A stretch of 64,000 nucleotides of DNA from Campylobacter porcelli (GCF_002139855.1 NZ_CP018789.1:806001-870000); one strand, 5' to 3'; positions 17,791-28,901 are shown, counted from the stretch's first letter. Program-made: numbers and translations. The notes: a model not told the origin generated them from the letters alone.

Positions 17791-18825
17791 ATGCAAATTG
17801 ATATAAATTTAGATAAAAATAGTTATAAAGTCTATATAGATGAGCTTGATAAACTCAAATTTAAAGGCAAGGTATCTATAATTACCAATTCTAAGGTTGG
17901 CGGACTATATTTAGCTGAAATTTTAGATCTAATCGAAGCTGATGAGAAGTATGTTATCACCATTGCAGATGGAGAAGAGTATAAAAATTTAGCTACAATC
18001 GAAGATATTTTAGAGCAGCTTTTTGTAAGTCGCTTAGATCGCTCTAGCACTATAATAGCCCTTGGTGGTGGGGTGGTTAGCGATATGAGCGGATTTGTGG
18101 CTAGTATTTATGAGCGTGGGATTGACTTTATCACTATTCCTACTACGCTTTTAGCTCAAGTAGATGCAAGTGTAGGTGGTAAAACCGGCATAAATAATAA
18201 ATTTGGTAAAAATTTAATCGGTAGTTTCTATCAACCCAAAGCAGTCTATTGCCAAAGTAAATTTTTAAAAAGCCTACCTAGTCGTGAATTCGTAGCTGGC
18301 ATAGCTGAGGCAATTAAGATGGCAGTGATGTTTGATAAAAAGTTTTTTGAATTTTTTGAAAGTTGTGATATAAACAATCAAGATGATTTAACCAAAATTA
18401 TTAAGCGATGCGTTGAGCTAAAAGCGATGGTAGTTAGCCAAGATGAGCGTGAAAAAGGCTTAAGAGCGGTATTAAATTATGGTCATACCTTTGCTCATGT
18501 GATAGAAAATGAGCTAAATTATAAAGGTCTTTTACACGGCGAGGCAGTGGCTGTAGGAATGAATATGGCAAATAAATTAGCAGTAAATTTAGGGCTTTTG
18601 AGCGTTAAGGAGCTTGATAGAATAGAGAATTTACTAATCAAATTTGACCTTCCAACAAAGTATAAAATAAAAGATGAATACGCATTTTATGACGCATTTA
18701 ACCTAGATAAAAAGAGTGAAAATAGCGTGATTAAATTTATTCTTCCAAATGGAATTGGAGCAAATACCATAAAAAGTGATATATCCAAAGAGCAAGTAAT
18801 TGAAGTTTTAAGGCTATTTAAATGA
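17791..18825 (+). CDS. aroB: 3-Dehydroquinate synthase
   Basis: A 344-aa NAD- and metal-dependent enzyme that cyclises DAHP in the shikimate pathway. Visible are the NAD-binding [13 protein letters not shown], the [17 protein letters not shown] substrate loop and the metal-binding GHTFAHVIE and LLHGEAV histidines. It is the first gene of aroB-mscS-mtaB-FtsH-like-mog, each overlapping the next by a few bases. The first four match C. jejuni Cj1008c-Cj1005c. Confidence 0.96.
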   Translation: MQIDINLDKNSYKVYIDELDKLKFKGKVSIITNSKVGGLYLAEILDLIEADEKYVITIADGEEYKNLATIEDILEQLFVSRLDRSSTIIALGGGVVSDMSGFVASIYERGIDFITIPTTLLAQVDASVGGKTGINNKFGKNLIGSFYQPKAVYCQSKFLKSLPSREFVAGIAEAIKMAVMFDKKFFEFFESCDINNQDDLTKIIKRCVELKAMVVSQDEREKGLRAVLNYGHTFAHVIENELNYKGLLHGEAVAVGMNMANKLAVNLGLLSVKELDRIENLLIKFDLPTKYKIKDEYAFYDAFNLDKKSENSVIKFILPNGIGANTIKSDISKEQVIEVLRLFK

Positions 18826-20375
18826 GTAAAATCATAGCTTTTTTAATATTTTTTACCACCATTTTAATGGCTGGTGATCAAAATCAGCTAAATGAGAATA
18901 TAAATAGATTAGATACAGCCTTAAAGAGCAATATTTGGCTGATAAAATATGCTAATTATAACACTTATCAAAATCTACTATTAGAGTTAGAACAGGCTCA
19001 AAATCAGCTAAAAAATAGTGATAAATCCACTCAAAACTATGAAGAAGCTAGTAGCAGAGTGGCTAGTTTAAAAGAGCAAATTGAGCTTTTAAAAGAGTAT
19101 GAGCGATCTCCATTTCAAAATATGTTAGCCGTGCCTGATATTGAAGAGGAGTATAAGATCACAAATCCAATTGCTATAATTGGCGGTTTTTCATATATTA
19201 AGCGTCTTAAGGGGCAAAAGGCTGAGTATTATAGTCGCTTAGCACAACTTGAGGTGGCTGTGGATATTCTTAGTAAAAAGCAAAATTTACTCCAAGAGAT
19301 TTATGACGCAAATAAAACTACAGCAAACTATACAAATTTAGTTGAGATCAATAGAACTTTAAGCGAATTTAATATAGCCAAAGAGATTGCTACAACTACA
19401 TTTGGAGTATATCAAACTAGATTAGATGAGACTATTAACCGTGCTACTGATAGCCTAACATCACAAATTAAAGAGACTTTAACTATATTTTTTACCATTC
19501 TTATTGTTATTTTGATTGGATTTTTGCTTAAATATACAGCTAAAAAATATCTTACAGATAATCAAAAATTCTACACAATAAATAAATTTATAAATGTTAT
19601 TAATTTTACTATTATTATATTTATTTTGCTTTTTGCGTATATAGAAAATGTCAGCTATATGGTAACTATCCTTGGTTTTGCTTCAGCTGGTTTGGCTATT
19701 GCTATGAAGGATATGTTTATGAGTCTTCTTGGATGGAGCGTGATTATCTTTGGTGGGACATTTCATGTGGGTGATAGAATTCGTGTAAGATACCAAAATG
19801 GCGATTATGTAGGCGATATTATCGATATTAGTCTGCTTAGAATGACAATTTATGAGGATATTACGCTAACTACATATAAGGTAAATCGCCGAAGTGGTAG
19901 AATTATATTTATACCAAATAACTATATATTTACAGAGCTAATTGCTAACTACACTCACAGCGGTATGAAAACCGTGTGGGATGGAATCGATATAATGCTA
20001 AGCTTTGATAGTAATCATAAAAAGGCTATGCATATTATTAAAAATATAGCAAGAAAGTATTCAAAAGGCTACACTGATATTGCCAAGCAACAGATGAATA
20101 AGCTTAGAGATCAATACAATATTAAAAATACAAATGTAGAACCTAGGATATTTAGCTTTTTTGAGCCTTATGGGATTAATATTAGTGTATGGTATATGAA
20201 TAATTCATATGGCACGCTTGCGCTTAGAAGCACTATTAGCGCTGAAATTGTCGAGGCATTAAATGCTGAGAGCGATATTAAAATCGCATACCCAACTCAA
20301 ACTCTATTTATGGGAAGGCACTTTGGCAAAATCGAAAATCAGCAATTAGAATTTAATAAGGAAAATATAGATTGA
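18822..20375 (+). CDS. MscS-family mechanosensitive channel
   Basis: A 517-aa protein with a cleavable signal peptide, a long periplasmic helical/coiled-coil region (residues about 25-210), membrane helices around residues 215-300, and an MscS core: the Ala/Gly-rich pore helix [20 protein letters not shown] followed by the beta domain FHVGDRIRV...[13 protein letters not shown]. Such channels release solutes on hypo-osmotic shock. It is larger than E. coli MscS because of the N-terminal domain, more like MscM-type proteins. It is coupled by 4 bp to aroB. Confidence 0.88.
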   Translation: MSKIIAFLIFFTTILMAGDQNQLNENINRLDTALKSNIWLIKYANYNTYQNLLLELEQAQNQLKNSDKSTQNYEEASSRVASLKEQIELLKEYERSPFQNMLAVPDIEEEYKITNPIAIIGGFSYIKRLKGQKAEYYSRLAQLEVAVDILSKKQNLLQEIYDANKTTANYTNLVEINRTLSEFNIAKEIATTTFGVYQTRLDETINRATDSLTSQIKETLTIFFTILIVILIGFLLKYTAKKYLTDNQKFYTINKFINVINFTIIIFILLFAYIENVSYMVTILGFASAGLAIAMKDMFMSLLGWSVIIFGGTFHVGDRIRVRYQNGDYVGDIIDISLLRMTIYEDITLTTYKVNRRSGRIIFIPNNYIFTELIANYTHSGMKTVWDGIDIMLSFDSNHKKAMHIIKNIARKYSKGYTDIAKQQMNKLRDQYNIKNTNVEPRIFSFFEPYGINISVWYMNNSYGTLALRSTISAEIVEALNAESDIKIAYPTQTLFMGRHFGKIENQQLEFNKENID

Positions 20376-21616
20376 AAGTATATTTTAAAACATTTGGCTG
20401 TAGAACAAATATCTATGATACCGAACTTTTAAAAAGCTATGTAAAAAACTATGAGATTATAAATGATGAGAGCGTGGCTGATATAGTTGTAGTTAATTCT
20501 TGCACTGTTACAAATGGTGCTGATAGCGGAGTAAGAAGCTATATAAATAGTATGCGAAATAGTGGCAAAAAGGTTATTTTGACAGGGTGTGGGGCAGTTA
20601 GCAAAGGCGATGAGCTATTTAAAAATTCAGCTATTTTTGGAGTTTTGGGTGCGAGTAATAAGAGTAAAATAGATGAGATGCTAAGCAGGAGTGAGCCATT
20701 TTATGAGCTAGGTGATCTAAATTTTATTGATAAAAATATAGTAAGCAACTATGAAAATCACACTAAGGCTTTTATCAAAATTCAAGAGGGGTGCGATTTT
20801 TCTTGTAGCTACTGTATAATTCCAAGTGTGCGTGGTCTTAGTAGAAGCACTGATGAGAGCGTTATATTAAATGAGGCTAAAATTTTAGCAAGTAACGGGT
20901 ATAGCGAACTAGTCTTAACTGGGACAAATATCGGTAGCTACGGCAAGGGAGGCTCTACTACTCTTGGTAAGTTATTAGCTAAACTTGGTAAAATTAGTGG
21001 AATTAAGCGAATTCGCCTTGGTAGCATTGAGCCTAGTCAAATCGATGAGAGCTTTAAGGAGATTTTGCTTGAGCCGTGGCTAGAGCGTCATTTGCATATC
21101 GCACTTCAGCATACTAGTCAAGATATGCTTACTATTATGAATAGACGAAATAGGGCACTTAGAGATGTGGATCTATTTTGTGAGCTTAGCTCGATGGGAT
21201 TTGCACTTGGGACGGATTTTATCGTTGCTCATCCAGGCGAAACGCCAAAAATATGGAGTGAGGCTTTAGAAAATTTTGTTAAATTTCCACTTACTCACAT
21301 TCACGCTTTTATCTTTAGCCCAAGGAGCGGGACAAAATCAGCCACAATGCCTATAAATGTAGATCCAAAAACAGCCAAAGAGAGATTAAAAACACTTCAA
21401 AATATAGTTGCTGATAATAACTATAAATTTAGGCAAAATAACTCTAATAAGCCTTTAAATATTTTAGTTGAGAAACGCTGCGATGATGATATTTATGAAG
21501 GTTGGGATCAATATTATAATAAAATAAAGATAAAAAGCCCTAAAAATATATCAAAAGAGTGGATAAATATCTCAGATTATGAAATAATGCAGGAATTTAA
21601 CTATGCTAAAATTTAA
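20372..21616 (+). CDS. mtaB: MtaB, tRNA A37 methylthiotransferase
   Basis: A 414-aa radical-SAM methylthiotransferase starting at TTG (20372), overlapping the channel gene's stop, with AAGGAAAAT upstream. The N-terminal UPF0004 domain starts [12 protein letters not shown] and carries three cluster cysteines (Cys9, one in VVNSCTVTN, one in TGCGAV). The radical SAM motif is CDFSCSYC, preceded by KIQEGC. The FGCRTN signature favours MtaB (ms2t6A) over MiaB (ms2i6A) and RimO; this is a pattern-based call. Confidence 0.85.
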   Translation: MKVYFKTFGCRTNIYDTELLKSYVKNYEIINDESVADIVVVNSCTVTNGADSGVRSYINSMRNSGKKVILTGCGAVSKGDELFKNSAIFGVLGASNKSKIDEMLSRSEPFYELGDLNFIDKNIVSNYENHTKAFIKIQEGCDFSCSYCIIPSVRGLSRSTDESVILNEAKILASNGYSELVLTGTNIGSYGKGGSTTLGKLLAKLGKISGIKRIRLGSIEPSQIDESFKEILLEPWLERHLHIALQHTSQDMLTIMNRRNRALRDVDLFCELSSMGFALGTDFIVAHPGETPKIWSEALENFVKFPLTHIHAFIFSPRSGTKSATMPINVDPKTAKERLKTLQNIVADNNYKFRQNNSNKPLNILVEKRCDDDIYEGWDQYYNKIKIKSPKNISKEWINISDYEIMQEFNYAKI

Positions 21617-23267
21617 TCAAATAAAACTATCTAAATTTAACAAAAAATCCATCATTGTAGCGGCTAGTTTGGTTTTGGTTTTGCTATTTGCAATTGCTAT
21701 ATTTCGCTCAATGCCTAGCAAAATTACCCTATTAGAGTATGATAATTATCTCCAAGCTGGTGCCATACAAAATGCTATAATTGATAATAACGAAGTGATA
21801 ATAAAAACAGAAAATAGAAGCTTCATAATCCCAAAAGAGATGATAAATTTAAATGAATTGGGTCAAAAAGTAGCTGTAGAGATAAGTGGCGATGGCTCAT
21901 TTATATGGATTTTTCTTATTCTAATTATATTTGGTGTAATGGCATTTATGGCATTTAAATTTCTACCACAGATAGCAAGGCTAGAGCCTAAAAGTAAAAA
22001 CGCAGAGCTAGCTCAAAATATCACAAATCAGATTACGCCAGTAGTATCAAATGTCTCATTTGATGATGTCGCTGGTATAAAAGAGGTTAAAAGTGAATTA
22101 ATCGAGATAGTGGATTTTTTAAAAAATCCAGCTAAATATGCGAATTTAGGCATTAAAATGCCAAAGGGTGTCTTGATGGTTGGCTCTCCTGGAGTGGGTA
22201 AAACCTTAATAGCAAAGGCTGTAGCAGGGGAGGCGAATGTGCCGTTTTTCTACCAAAGTGGTGCTAATTTTGTTCAAATTTATGCTGGAATGGGGGCAAA
22301 GCGGGTGCGTGAGCTATTTAGCATGGCTAAAACCTATGCCCCAAGCATAATATTCATAGATGAGATTGATGCTGTTGGCAAGGCAAGGGGTGGCAATAGA
22401 AGCGATGAGAGAGAGGCTACTCTTAATCAGTTGCTTACAGAGATGGATGGATTTTTAAGTAGTAGTGGCGTGGTGGTGATCGCTGCTACAAATAAGATTG
22501 AGATGATGGATGAAGCGCTACTAAGAAGCGGGAGATTTGATAGGAGAATTTATGTAGGTCTGCCTGATATTTCAGATAGAAGCGATATACTTAAAATGTA
22601 TTTACAAGATAAAAAGCATAGCGTAGATATAGATATTGTAGCTAGAAATACAACTGGATTTAGCGGTGCGGCGATTGCGACTTTAGTCAATGAAGCGGCT
22701 ATAAATGCTCTAAGAAATGGTAAGGATATTATAACTAATGATGATTTTAAAGCTGTGGAAAATAGGGTAATTGATGGCAAAAAGCCACTTCATAGCTTAA
22801 ATCAAAATGAGAAGCAAATCCAAGCCATATATCAATCAGCAAAAGCCCTTATGGCTGAATATTATGGTATTAATTTTAATCAAATTTCACTTTTAAATGA
22901 TAAATTTGGTGCTAGCGATACATATTTAAGCTCAAAAAGCGATCTTTTAGGACTTATAAAGGTGCATTTAGCTGGTATTTCAGCACTGAATTTAATAAAA
23001 GGCGAGTTATATACTAACTCCAAAGATGATTTAAAAATCGCTAAAAATATTGCTAAAAAAATAGTAGATGAGTATGCGATGGGAGAGAAAATCATATCTA
23101 GCGATGATGAAATTAGCAAACTTTTAGAAGATATACGAGCTCAAGTAGATGATTTGGTTGCTAAAATGAGAGCCGAGATAGAGCTATTATCAACATTTTT
23201 AATAGAGAATGAATCAGCTAGCAAATCAGATGTAATAATGATAATACAAAGGATAAATAATGGCTAA
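21603..23267 (+). CDS. FtsH-like membrane AAA ATPase lacking the protease motif
   Basis: A 554-aa protein with transmembrane helices at about 17-35 and 101-120 enclosing a short periplasmic domain. An FtsH-type AAA module follows: Walker A GSPGVGKT at 194-201, DEID at 253-256, and the second region of homology RSGRFDRR at 309-315. In genuine FtsH the protease domain then begins HEAGHA; the aligned position here reads YQSAKAL (410-416), so both zinc-binding His and the catalytic Glu are gone. It is therefore expected to be an ATPase without FtsH-type proteolysis. It overlaps mtaB by 14 bp and mog by 8 bp, in the same place as the uncharacterised C. jejuni Cj1005c. Its role is unknown. Confidence 0.85.
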   Translation: MLKFNQIKLSKFNKKSIIVAASLVLVLLFAIAIFRSMPSKITLLEYDNYLQAGAIQNAIIDNNEVIIKTENRSFIIPKEMINLNELGQKVAVEISGDGSFIWIFLILIIFGVMAFMAFKFLPQIARLEPKSKNAELAQNITNQITPVVSNVSFDDVAGIKEVKSELIEIVDFLKNPAKYANLGIKMPKGVLMVGSPGVGKTLIAKAVAGEANVPFFYQSGANFVQIYAGMGAKRVRELFSMAKTYAPSIIFIDEIDAVGKARGGNRSDEREATLNQLLTEMDGFLSSSGVVVIAATNKIEMMDEALLRSGRFDRRIYVGLPDISDRSDILKMYLQDKKHSVDIDIVARNTTGFSGAAIATLVNEAAINALRNGKDIITNDDFKAVENRVIDGKKPLHSLNQNEKQIQAIYQSAKALMAEYYGINFNQISLLNDKFGASDTYLSSKSDLLGLIKVHLAGISALNLIKGELYTNSKDDLKIAKNIAKKIVDEYAMGEKIISSDDEISKLLEDIRAQVDDLVAKMRAEIELLSTFLIENESASKSDVIMIIQRINNG

Positions 23268-23784
23268 AATAGGGGTTTTAACTCTAAGTGATAGGGCAAG
23301 TGCTGGGGTATATGCTGATGAGAGTGGCGTGGCTATTCAAAATTTATTAAAAGAGTGGATAGTAGGGGATTTGGAGTTTATCTATAAGGTAATTCCCGAT
23401 GAGTATGAGCTGATAAAATCTAGCTTAATAGAGTTATGCTCACAAGGGTGCGATATTGTATTTACCACTGGTGGGACTGGACCAGCCCCTAGAGATGTAA
23501 CCCCTGAAGCGACCAAAGCAGTGTGCGATAAGATACTTCCTGGCTTTGGCGAGTTAATGCGTAGTGTGAGCTTAAAATATGTTCCAACAGCGATTTTATC
23601 AAGGCAAATTGCTGGTATCAAAGATAAAACTTTAATAGTAAATCTGCCCGGCCAACCAAAAGCGATAAGAGAGTGTCTAGAGCCGGTTTTTCCAGCTATT
23701 CCATACTGCCTAGACCTAATAGGTGCTGCGTATATAGAGTGCGATGAGAGTAAAATAAAGGTATTTAGACCAAAGAAAAGGTAG
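23260..23784 (+). CDS. mog: Molybdopterin adenylyltransferase
   Basis: A 174-aa MoaB/Mog-fold protein with the MPT-binding TTGGTGPAPRDVTPEA motif and the C-terminal LPGQPKAIRE region. It adenylylates molybdopterin before molybdenum or tungsten insertion, needed for enzymes such as formate dehydrogenase and nitrate reductase. MogA is preferred over MoaB because of the PAPRDVTPEAT wording. It is the last gene of the aroB operon, with no obvious terminator before the DUF262 locus. Confidence 0.9.
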   Translation: MAKIGVLTLSDRASAGVYADESGVAIQNLLKEWIVGDLEFIYKVIPDEYELIKSSLIELCSQGCDIVFTTGGTGPAPRDVTPEATKAVCDKILPGFGELMRSVSLKYVPTAILSRQIAGIKDKTLIVNLPGQPKAIRECLEPVFPAIPYCLDLIGAAYIECDESKIKVFRPKKR

Positions 23785-23821
23785 ATTAAACTTTAAAATT
23801 TAAGTTATTTAGGAGGATCAG

Positions 23822-25529
23822 ATGGCTGAAATGAGAGCGGAAAGAAAGAGTATTTTTGAGTATCTATCAAAAAATAAATTTTTAATCCCTATGTATCAAA
23901 GGAATTATGTTTGGAGCGAAGATGAGTGCGAACAGTTATGGGAAGATGTTTATAATTTCTTTGAAAATAAAGAAGAAGATGAAGAGTATTTTTTAGGCTC
24001 TGTGGTGATTTATAAGGAAGATGGCAAACAAAACATTATTGACGGACAGCAAAGAACGACAACTTTATGTTTATTTATTCGTGCATTATATGAAAAAGCA
24101 AGAGGGCAAAATGGTATCGATAAGCTAAAGGATAATTTAGCTTCTTGTCTTTGGGATATAAATCCCTTGACTGGAAATATTGATTTTGATAAAGTGCATT
24201 TTAAAAGTGAAGTGGCTACAGATTTAGACAATCAAAGCTTAGAAAATATTTTTAAAGATAACTTAATTATTGATAAAGAGAGTAAAAAATTATCTTTATA
24301 TGAGAAAAATTTTATATTATTTCAAAATAAAATTGATGAATTAGCAAAAGACAAACCTACAGAGTGGTTTAATTTTTGTTTATGTTTATTGCAAAATTGT
24401 GTAATTTTGCCAATTGAATGTGATGGTCGAGATAAAGCTTTAAGAATTTTTAATACATTAAACAATAGAGGTGTCTCCTTAAGTCCAGCTGATATTTTTA
24501 AAGGCTTGATTTTTACTAATAAAAATGATAAGGATAGAATGGAATTTGCAAAAGAGTGGAAAGCTTTAGAAAATCAAATTCAAAACTCAAACTATCTTAA
24601 AAAAAGAAGATGTTAGTTTCTTATTTACTCAATATGAGCACATTATTAGAGCGGAGCATGGTGAAGTTGATACAGTTATTCCTGGTGTGCTTGAGTTTTG
24701 GACTAAAAAAGATAAAGAGAACTCTAAAAATAAAAGAGTAAATTTTGCCGCGAATGAAGATTTATTAAATAAAGAAGAAACTTTTGAATTTATTAAACAA
24801 TTGGGTGAGTTTTGGTGTAATCCTTATAATTATTTAAATCCAGAAGCTAAAAAATATTTTGCGATTTTAAATACCTATCAAAATAGATTATGGCAGATGG
24901 TTGTAAGTGTATGTTTTTATAAGGATAAAAATGATGAAAATAAGGGTATTTTCGATAAAATCTTACCACAACTTGTAGCGTATAATGCATTAGGGCTTAT
25001 ATATGGAAAGGGTGGAAGTTCTGGATTATTCTGGAGTCTTATGAAAGCAAATGTAAATATTATTAAAGAAAATAAGATAAAAAATATTTTTGAGTCGAGT
25101 ATAAATTTACCAGATTTAAAAATGCCATCATTAGAAAATTTTATAGACTTTTCAAAAAAAGCTAGACCACAGCAAATTCGCTATATTTTATCTCTTTATG
25201 CTATTTTGTATAACGAAAATCAAGTAATGCAATGGAATAAAGATAATAAAAATTATAGTTTAGTAAAGGCAGAGATTGAGCATATTTTTCCTAGAAATTG
25301 GCAAAATACAAATTATAATGGTTGGGATGAAAAGGAGGCTCAAGAGTATTTAGAACAGGTTGGTAATAAAATGTTTTTGGAGAAAAAGTTAAATATTCAG
25401 GCTGGAAATGGGTATTTTAATAAAAAGAAAGAGATATATCAATCTTCTTATTTTATAGAAGCACAAGATTTAGCCACAAGTCCGCAAGAGGATTGGTTAA
25501 AAGGCGATATCGAAAATAGAAATAAGTAA
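23822..25529 (+). pseudogene. DUF262/DUF1524 (GmrSD-type restriction) gene split by a frameshift
   Basis: Two consecutive reading frames together give one protein of about 568 aa. The first (23822-24616, 264 aa) has the DUF262 hallmarks PMYQRNYVW (residues 23-31) and DGQQRTT (74-80), the nucleotide-binding ParB-like motif of GmrS-type proteins. The second frame, open from about 24606 (with a GTG at 24687), carries the DUF1524 nuclease motif EHIFPRNW near its end. The frames meet at an A7 run (24599-24605). With six A the reading continues EDVSFLFTQYEH without a stop; with seven it ends at TAG 24614. Such fusions act as type IV restriction enzymes on modified phage DNA. It has a perfect AGGAGG SD. 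It could be inactivated, phase-variable, rescued by slippage, or a sequencing error. Confidence 0.8.
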
Positions 25530-25633
25530 ATTTATGATGCATTTAGTAAATTTTTTACCAGTGTGTTTTAAGAATTTTTATTATAATAAGATTTTATCTA
25601 GTTTTTAAATTTGCTAAAATCTAGTTTAAATTT

Positions 25634-25667
25634 ATTAGAATATTTATAGTTTTATAAATATTCTAAT
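25634..25667. terminator. Bidirectional terminator between DUF262 locus and ribBA
   Basis: A perfect 15-bp A/T-rich stem ATTAGAATATTTATA (25634-25648) with its complement (25653-25667) and loop GTTT. It lies between convergent transcripts. Confidence 0.7.
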
Positions 25668-25690
25668 ATTATAACTTTCAAGTGATTTTA

Positions 25691-26707
25691 TTATGATTTT
25701 TGTCCCAAAATATTAAGCCCAAAACCTTTGATAGCTACAAACTCCTTAGATTCGCTAGAGCTTAAAATTTTAATATCGCTTGCCCCAAAATATTTTAAGA
25801 TTTGAGCGCCTATACCATAGTTTTTAATCAAGCTACCATCATCTTCATTACCAGCTAAAAATATTAGTATCCCACCTTCTTTATCAAGCAGATCTATATG
25901 GGAGATAAATTCACTAAATTTATGCGAATTTAAAAGCTCAATATCATCTTTAATCTTATGAAATTTGACATTTGTTGTATCTTTTATATCGCCAAAAATA
26001 AAAGCGTAGTGGGTATTGCCTAAATGATCCATAATGCTATATTTATTTGCATTTTTACCAGCAATTTGAGATTTGCCAAGCTCACTAACACTAATTAATT
26101 TCTCATGGTGGAGCCTATACTCGATAATCTCAGCAATGCTAACCATATTTAATCCAAATTTATCGCAAAATTTCTCTAAATCATCACGCCTAGCCATCGT
26201 CCCATCGTCATTTACTATTTCGCAAATTACCGACACAGGTGCTAACCCAGCCAACCTACATAGATCTATACTTCCTTCAGTATGTCCAGTTCTTTCTAAT
26301 ACCCCGCCACTTTTAGCAATAAGAGGAAATATATGGCCAGGTCTTACAAAGTCTCCAGCCCTTGTAGCACCATCTACTAGCATTTTGATTGTCATATCTC
26401 TCTCATACGCACTAACTCCAGTTGAGGCTTTTTTGGCGTCAATACTAATGGTAAAAGCTGTCTCATGAGAGCTAGTATTTGCTCCAACCATCGGATATAA
26501 CTCAAATTTATCAGCCAACTCCTTGCTAAGTGGAGTGCATACAACGCCCCTAGCATGAGTAATCATAAAATTTACCTTTTGAACATCACTAAATGCGGCC
26601 GAAAATACAATATCACCTTCATTTTCTCTATCTTCATCATCTACCATAACTATCATTTTACCATTTTTTATATCTTCTATGGCCTTAAGAACTCTTTGAA
26701 ATCCCAT
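25691..26707 (-). CDS. ribB: RibBA-type protein: DHBP synthase with degenerate RibA half
   Basis: 338 aa. Residues 1-200 are 3,4-dihydroxy-2-butanone-4-phosphate synthase: MVDDEDRENEGD with its metal-binding acidic residues, HARGVVCTPL, and the RPGHIFPL and RTGHTEGSIDLCRLAG loops. This makes the four-carbon unit of riboflavin. Residues 205-338 sit where GTP cyclohydrolase II would be, but no Cys remains there to bind the catalytic zinc and the usual RCDCG and QEGRGIGL-type motifs are absent, so that half is probably not a cyclohydrolase. A separate RibA would have to supply that step. The ATG follows the era stop directly. Confidence 0.88.
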   Translation of the reverse strand: MGFQRVLKAIEDIKNGKMIVMVDDEDRENEGDIVFSAAFSDVQKVNFMITHARGVVCTPLSKELADKFELYPMVGANTSSHETAFTISIDAKKASTGVSAYERDMTIKMLVDGATRAGDFVRPGHIFPLIAKSGGVLERTGHTEGSIDLCRLAGLAPVSVICEIVNDDGTMARRDDLEKFCDKFGLNMVSIAEIIEYRLHHEKLISVSELGKSQIAGKNANKYSIMDHLGNTHYAFIFGDIKDTTNVKFHKIKDDIELLNSHKFSEFISHIDLLDKEGGILIFLAGNEDDGSLIKNYGIGAQILKYFGASDIKILSSSESKEFVAIKGFGLNILGQKS

Positions 26708-27586
26708 TTAATTTCCTTTTATATCTAAATATTTTTTAATACTATTTTCATTTGTATGCCAATTTTTATCCACTTCTACGCTTAATTTCATACAAACTTT
26801 TTGATTATTAAATTTACTTATAATTTTACGAGATACAATTCCTATTCGCTTAATCGTAGCCCCATTTTTGCCTATTAAAATAGCCTTATGATGGTTATTA
26901 TCAGTAATAATCTTAGCTTGAATTTCTAAAATATCGCCATTTTGCTTAACCTTTGATACCATAGCATCAGAGCTATATGGAATTTCTTGGCTTACGCACT
27001 CAAATATCGCTTCTAAGATAAAATCTTTATATATATCTTTTTCATTTGTTGTAGTTATGTATTCAGGATCATAGTAGTGTGGGTGAGTAGGTAAAAGCGG
27101 CATAAGTGCGTCTAAAAATATCTTACGATAAGCTTGTTTTTTGATTGTTATTGGGATAATGGCTTGAAAATTATTAGAGTATTTTTGATACTCATTTAGC
27201 TTTTTAAATAGCTTATCTTGGGTAATTTCATCTATTTTTGTTAGTGCGATTATGTGGGGTAGGGGGCTATTTAAATTTAAGAATTTTTCATAATTTTCTA
27301 CACCATCAAACACACTTGCCACAAATACAGCCACATCCGCATCGCCTAAGGAGCTTATAGCACTTTGGATCATAAATTTATTTAACGCCTTGCTACTATC
27401 GTGTAATCCTGGTGTATCTATAAATATCGCTTGGTCATCTCCATGCATTACAATGCCTAAAATCTTACGCCTAGTAGCATTTTGCTTATGTGATACCATT
27501 GATATTTTTTGATTTAGCAAGTAGTTTAAAAGACTGCTTTTACCAGCGTTTGTCCTACCTATTAAGGTTACAAACCCACTTCTCAT
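26708..27586 (-). CDS. era: Era GTPase
   Basis: A 292-aa GTPase for 16S rRNA maturation and 30S assembly. The G motifs are visible: G1 GRTNAGKSS, G3 DTPGLHD, G4 LTKIDE. A C-terminal KH domain carries the GKNGATIKRIG motif. It overlaps hslU by 4 bp and its stop codon touches the ribBA start, so it is internal to the long uvrD-to-ribBA operon. Confidence 0.94.
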   Translation of the reverse strand: MRSGFVTLIGRTNAGKSSLLNYLLNQKISMVSHKQNATRRKILGIVMHGDDQAIFIDTPGLHDSSKALNKFMIQSAISSLGDADVAVFVASVFDGVENYEKFLNLNSPLPHIIALTKIDEITQDKLFKKLNEYQKYSNNFQAIIPITIKKQAYRKIFLDALMPLLPTHPHYYDPEYITTTNEKDIYKDFILEAIFECVSQEIPYSSDAMVSKVKQNGDILEIQAKIITDNNHHKAILIGKNGATIKRIGIVSRKIISKFNNQKVCMKLSVEVDKNWHTNENSIKKYLDIKGN

Positions 27587-28899
27587 AATATATACTTTGC
27601 TCTATCTTCATCTTGGCAAATTTCGCCTAATTTCTCATCTACAAGCTCTTTAGTTACTATAAATTTTTGCCCCTTATAAATATCAGCATCAAAGCTAATA
27701 TCCTCAAGTAGCTTCTCAATCACAGTATGCAATCTCCTAGCGCCGATATCTTCGACTTTTTGATTGGTATTTTGCGTTAATTTAGCAATTTGTCTAAGAG
27801 CCTCATCATCAAATTCAAGCTCCACATCTTCTACGCTTAGTAGGGCTTTATATTGATTTAAAAGCGAATTTTTAGGTTTGGTTAAGATCTCGTATAGAGC
27901 ATTTACATCTAAGCTATCAAGGCTTACACGAAGTGGAAATCTCCCTTGTAATTCAGGGATTAAATCGCTTGGTTTAGACATATGAAATGCACCAGCAGCG
28001 ATAAATAGGATATGATCGGTCTTGATAGTCCCAAATTTAGTAGATACATCGCTACCTTCTACAATAGGTAAAAGATCTCTTTGAACTCCTTCTTTGCTAG
28101 GGTCTTGGCGAGTTGAGCTACTTACAGCTACTTTATCAATCTCATCAATAAATATAATCCCCTCATTTTGCGCTCTTTTTAAAGCTTCAGATTTGATACT
28201 TTCCATATCCAAAATCTTCTCACTAGCCTCATTTTTTAAGCTCTCTTTGGCGTCTTTGACCTTCATATCTTTTTTAACTTTTTTATTTGTAATACCAATA
28301 ACTTTGATAAAACTCTCTTGCATAGCAGCCATATCAGGTGGCAAATTCGCCCCAGCTTCAAAGCTCGATTGATCCACTTCAATCTCAATAACCAAATCAT
28401 CAAGCTTACCATCTCTTAGCTTTTGCTTCATCTTCTCATAGCTGATTTCATACTGCTCTTTTTTCTCATCAGTTGCCCCATTTGGTAGTGGCGGAAGGAG
28501 CTTTTCTAAAATTCGCTTTTCTATATACTCTTCTATTTTATCGCTATTTCTATCTCTGTGCTCTTGTTTTACTAAATTTAGCGCCGCCATAGCTAGGTCT
28601 CGTATCATAGACTCCACATCTCTACCTACAAAGCCAACTTCAGTATATTTACTAGCTTCTACTTTGATAAATGGCAGCCCAAATAGCTTTGAGAGGCGTC
28701 TTGCGATCTCGGTTTTACCAACGCCAGTAGAGCCTATCATCAAAATATTTTTAGGCACTATATCATCTTGAATACTACTTGGTAGTTGCATACGCCTATA
28801 GCGATTACGAAGTGCGATAGCGATAATCTTTTTAGCGTCATTTTGACCAATTACATAATCATCTAAAAATTTTACTATATCTTTTGGTGTTAAATTCAT
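27583..28899 (-). CDS. hslU: HslU, ATPase of the HslUV protease
   Basis: A 438-aa AAA+ unfoldase. It begins with TPKDIVKFLDDYVIGQ, has Walker A GSTGVGKTEIAR and Walker [11 protein letters not shown], and includes the I-domain region with the AGANLPPDMAAMQE stretch. It feeds unfolded substrates into HslV. It starts two bases after the hslV stop and overlaps era by 4 bp. Length and motifs are normal for the family. Confidence 0.97.
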   Translation of the reverse strand: MNLTPKDIVKFLDDYVIGQNDAKKIIAIALRNRYRRMQLPSSIQDDIVPKNILMIGSTGVGKTEIARRLSKLFGLPFIKVEASKYTEVGFVGRDVESMIRDLAMAALNLVKQEHRDRNSDKIEEYIEKRILEKLLPPLPNGATDEKKEQYEISYEKMKQKLRDGKLDDLVIEIEVDQSSFEAGANLPPDMAAMQESFIKVIGITNKKVKKDMKVKDAKESLKNEASEKILDMESIKSEALKRAQNEGIIFIDEIDKVAVSSSTRQDPSKEGVQRDLLPIVEGSDVSTKFGTIKTDHILFIAAGAFHMSKPSDLIPELQGRFPLRVSLDSLDVNALYEILTKPKNSLLNQYKALLSVEDVELEFDDEALRQIAKLTQNTNQKVEDIGARRLHTVIEKLLEDISFDADIYKGQKFIVTKELVDEKLGEICQDEDRAKYIL

Positions 28900-28901
28900 C
28901 T

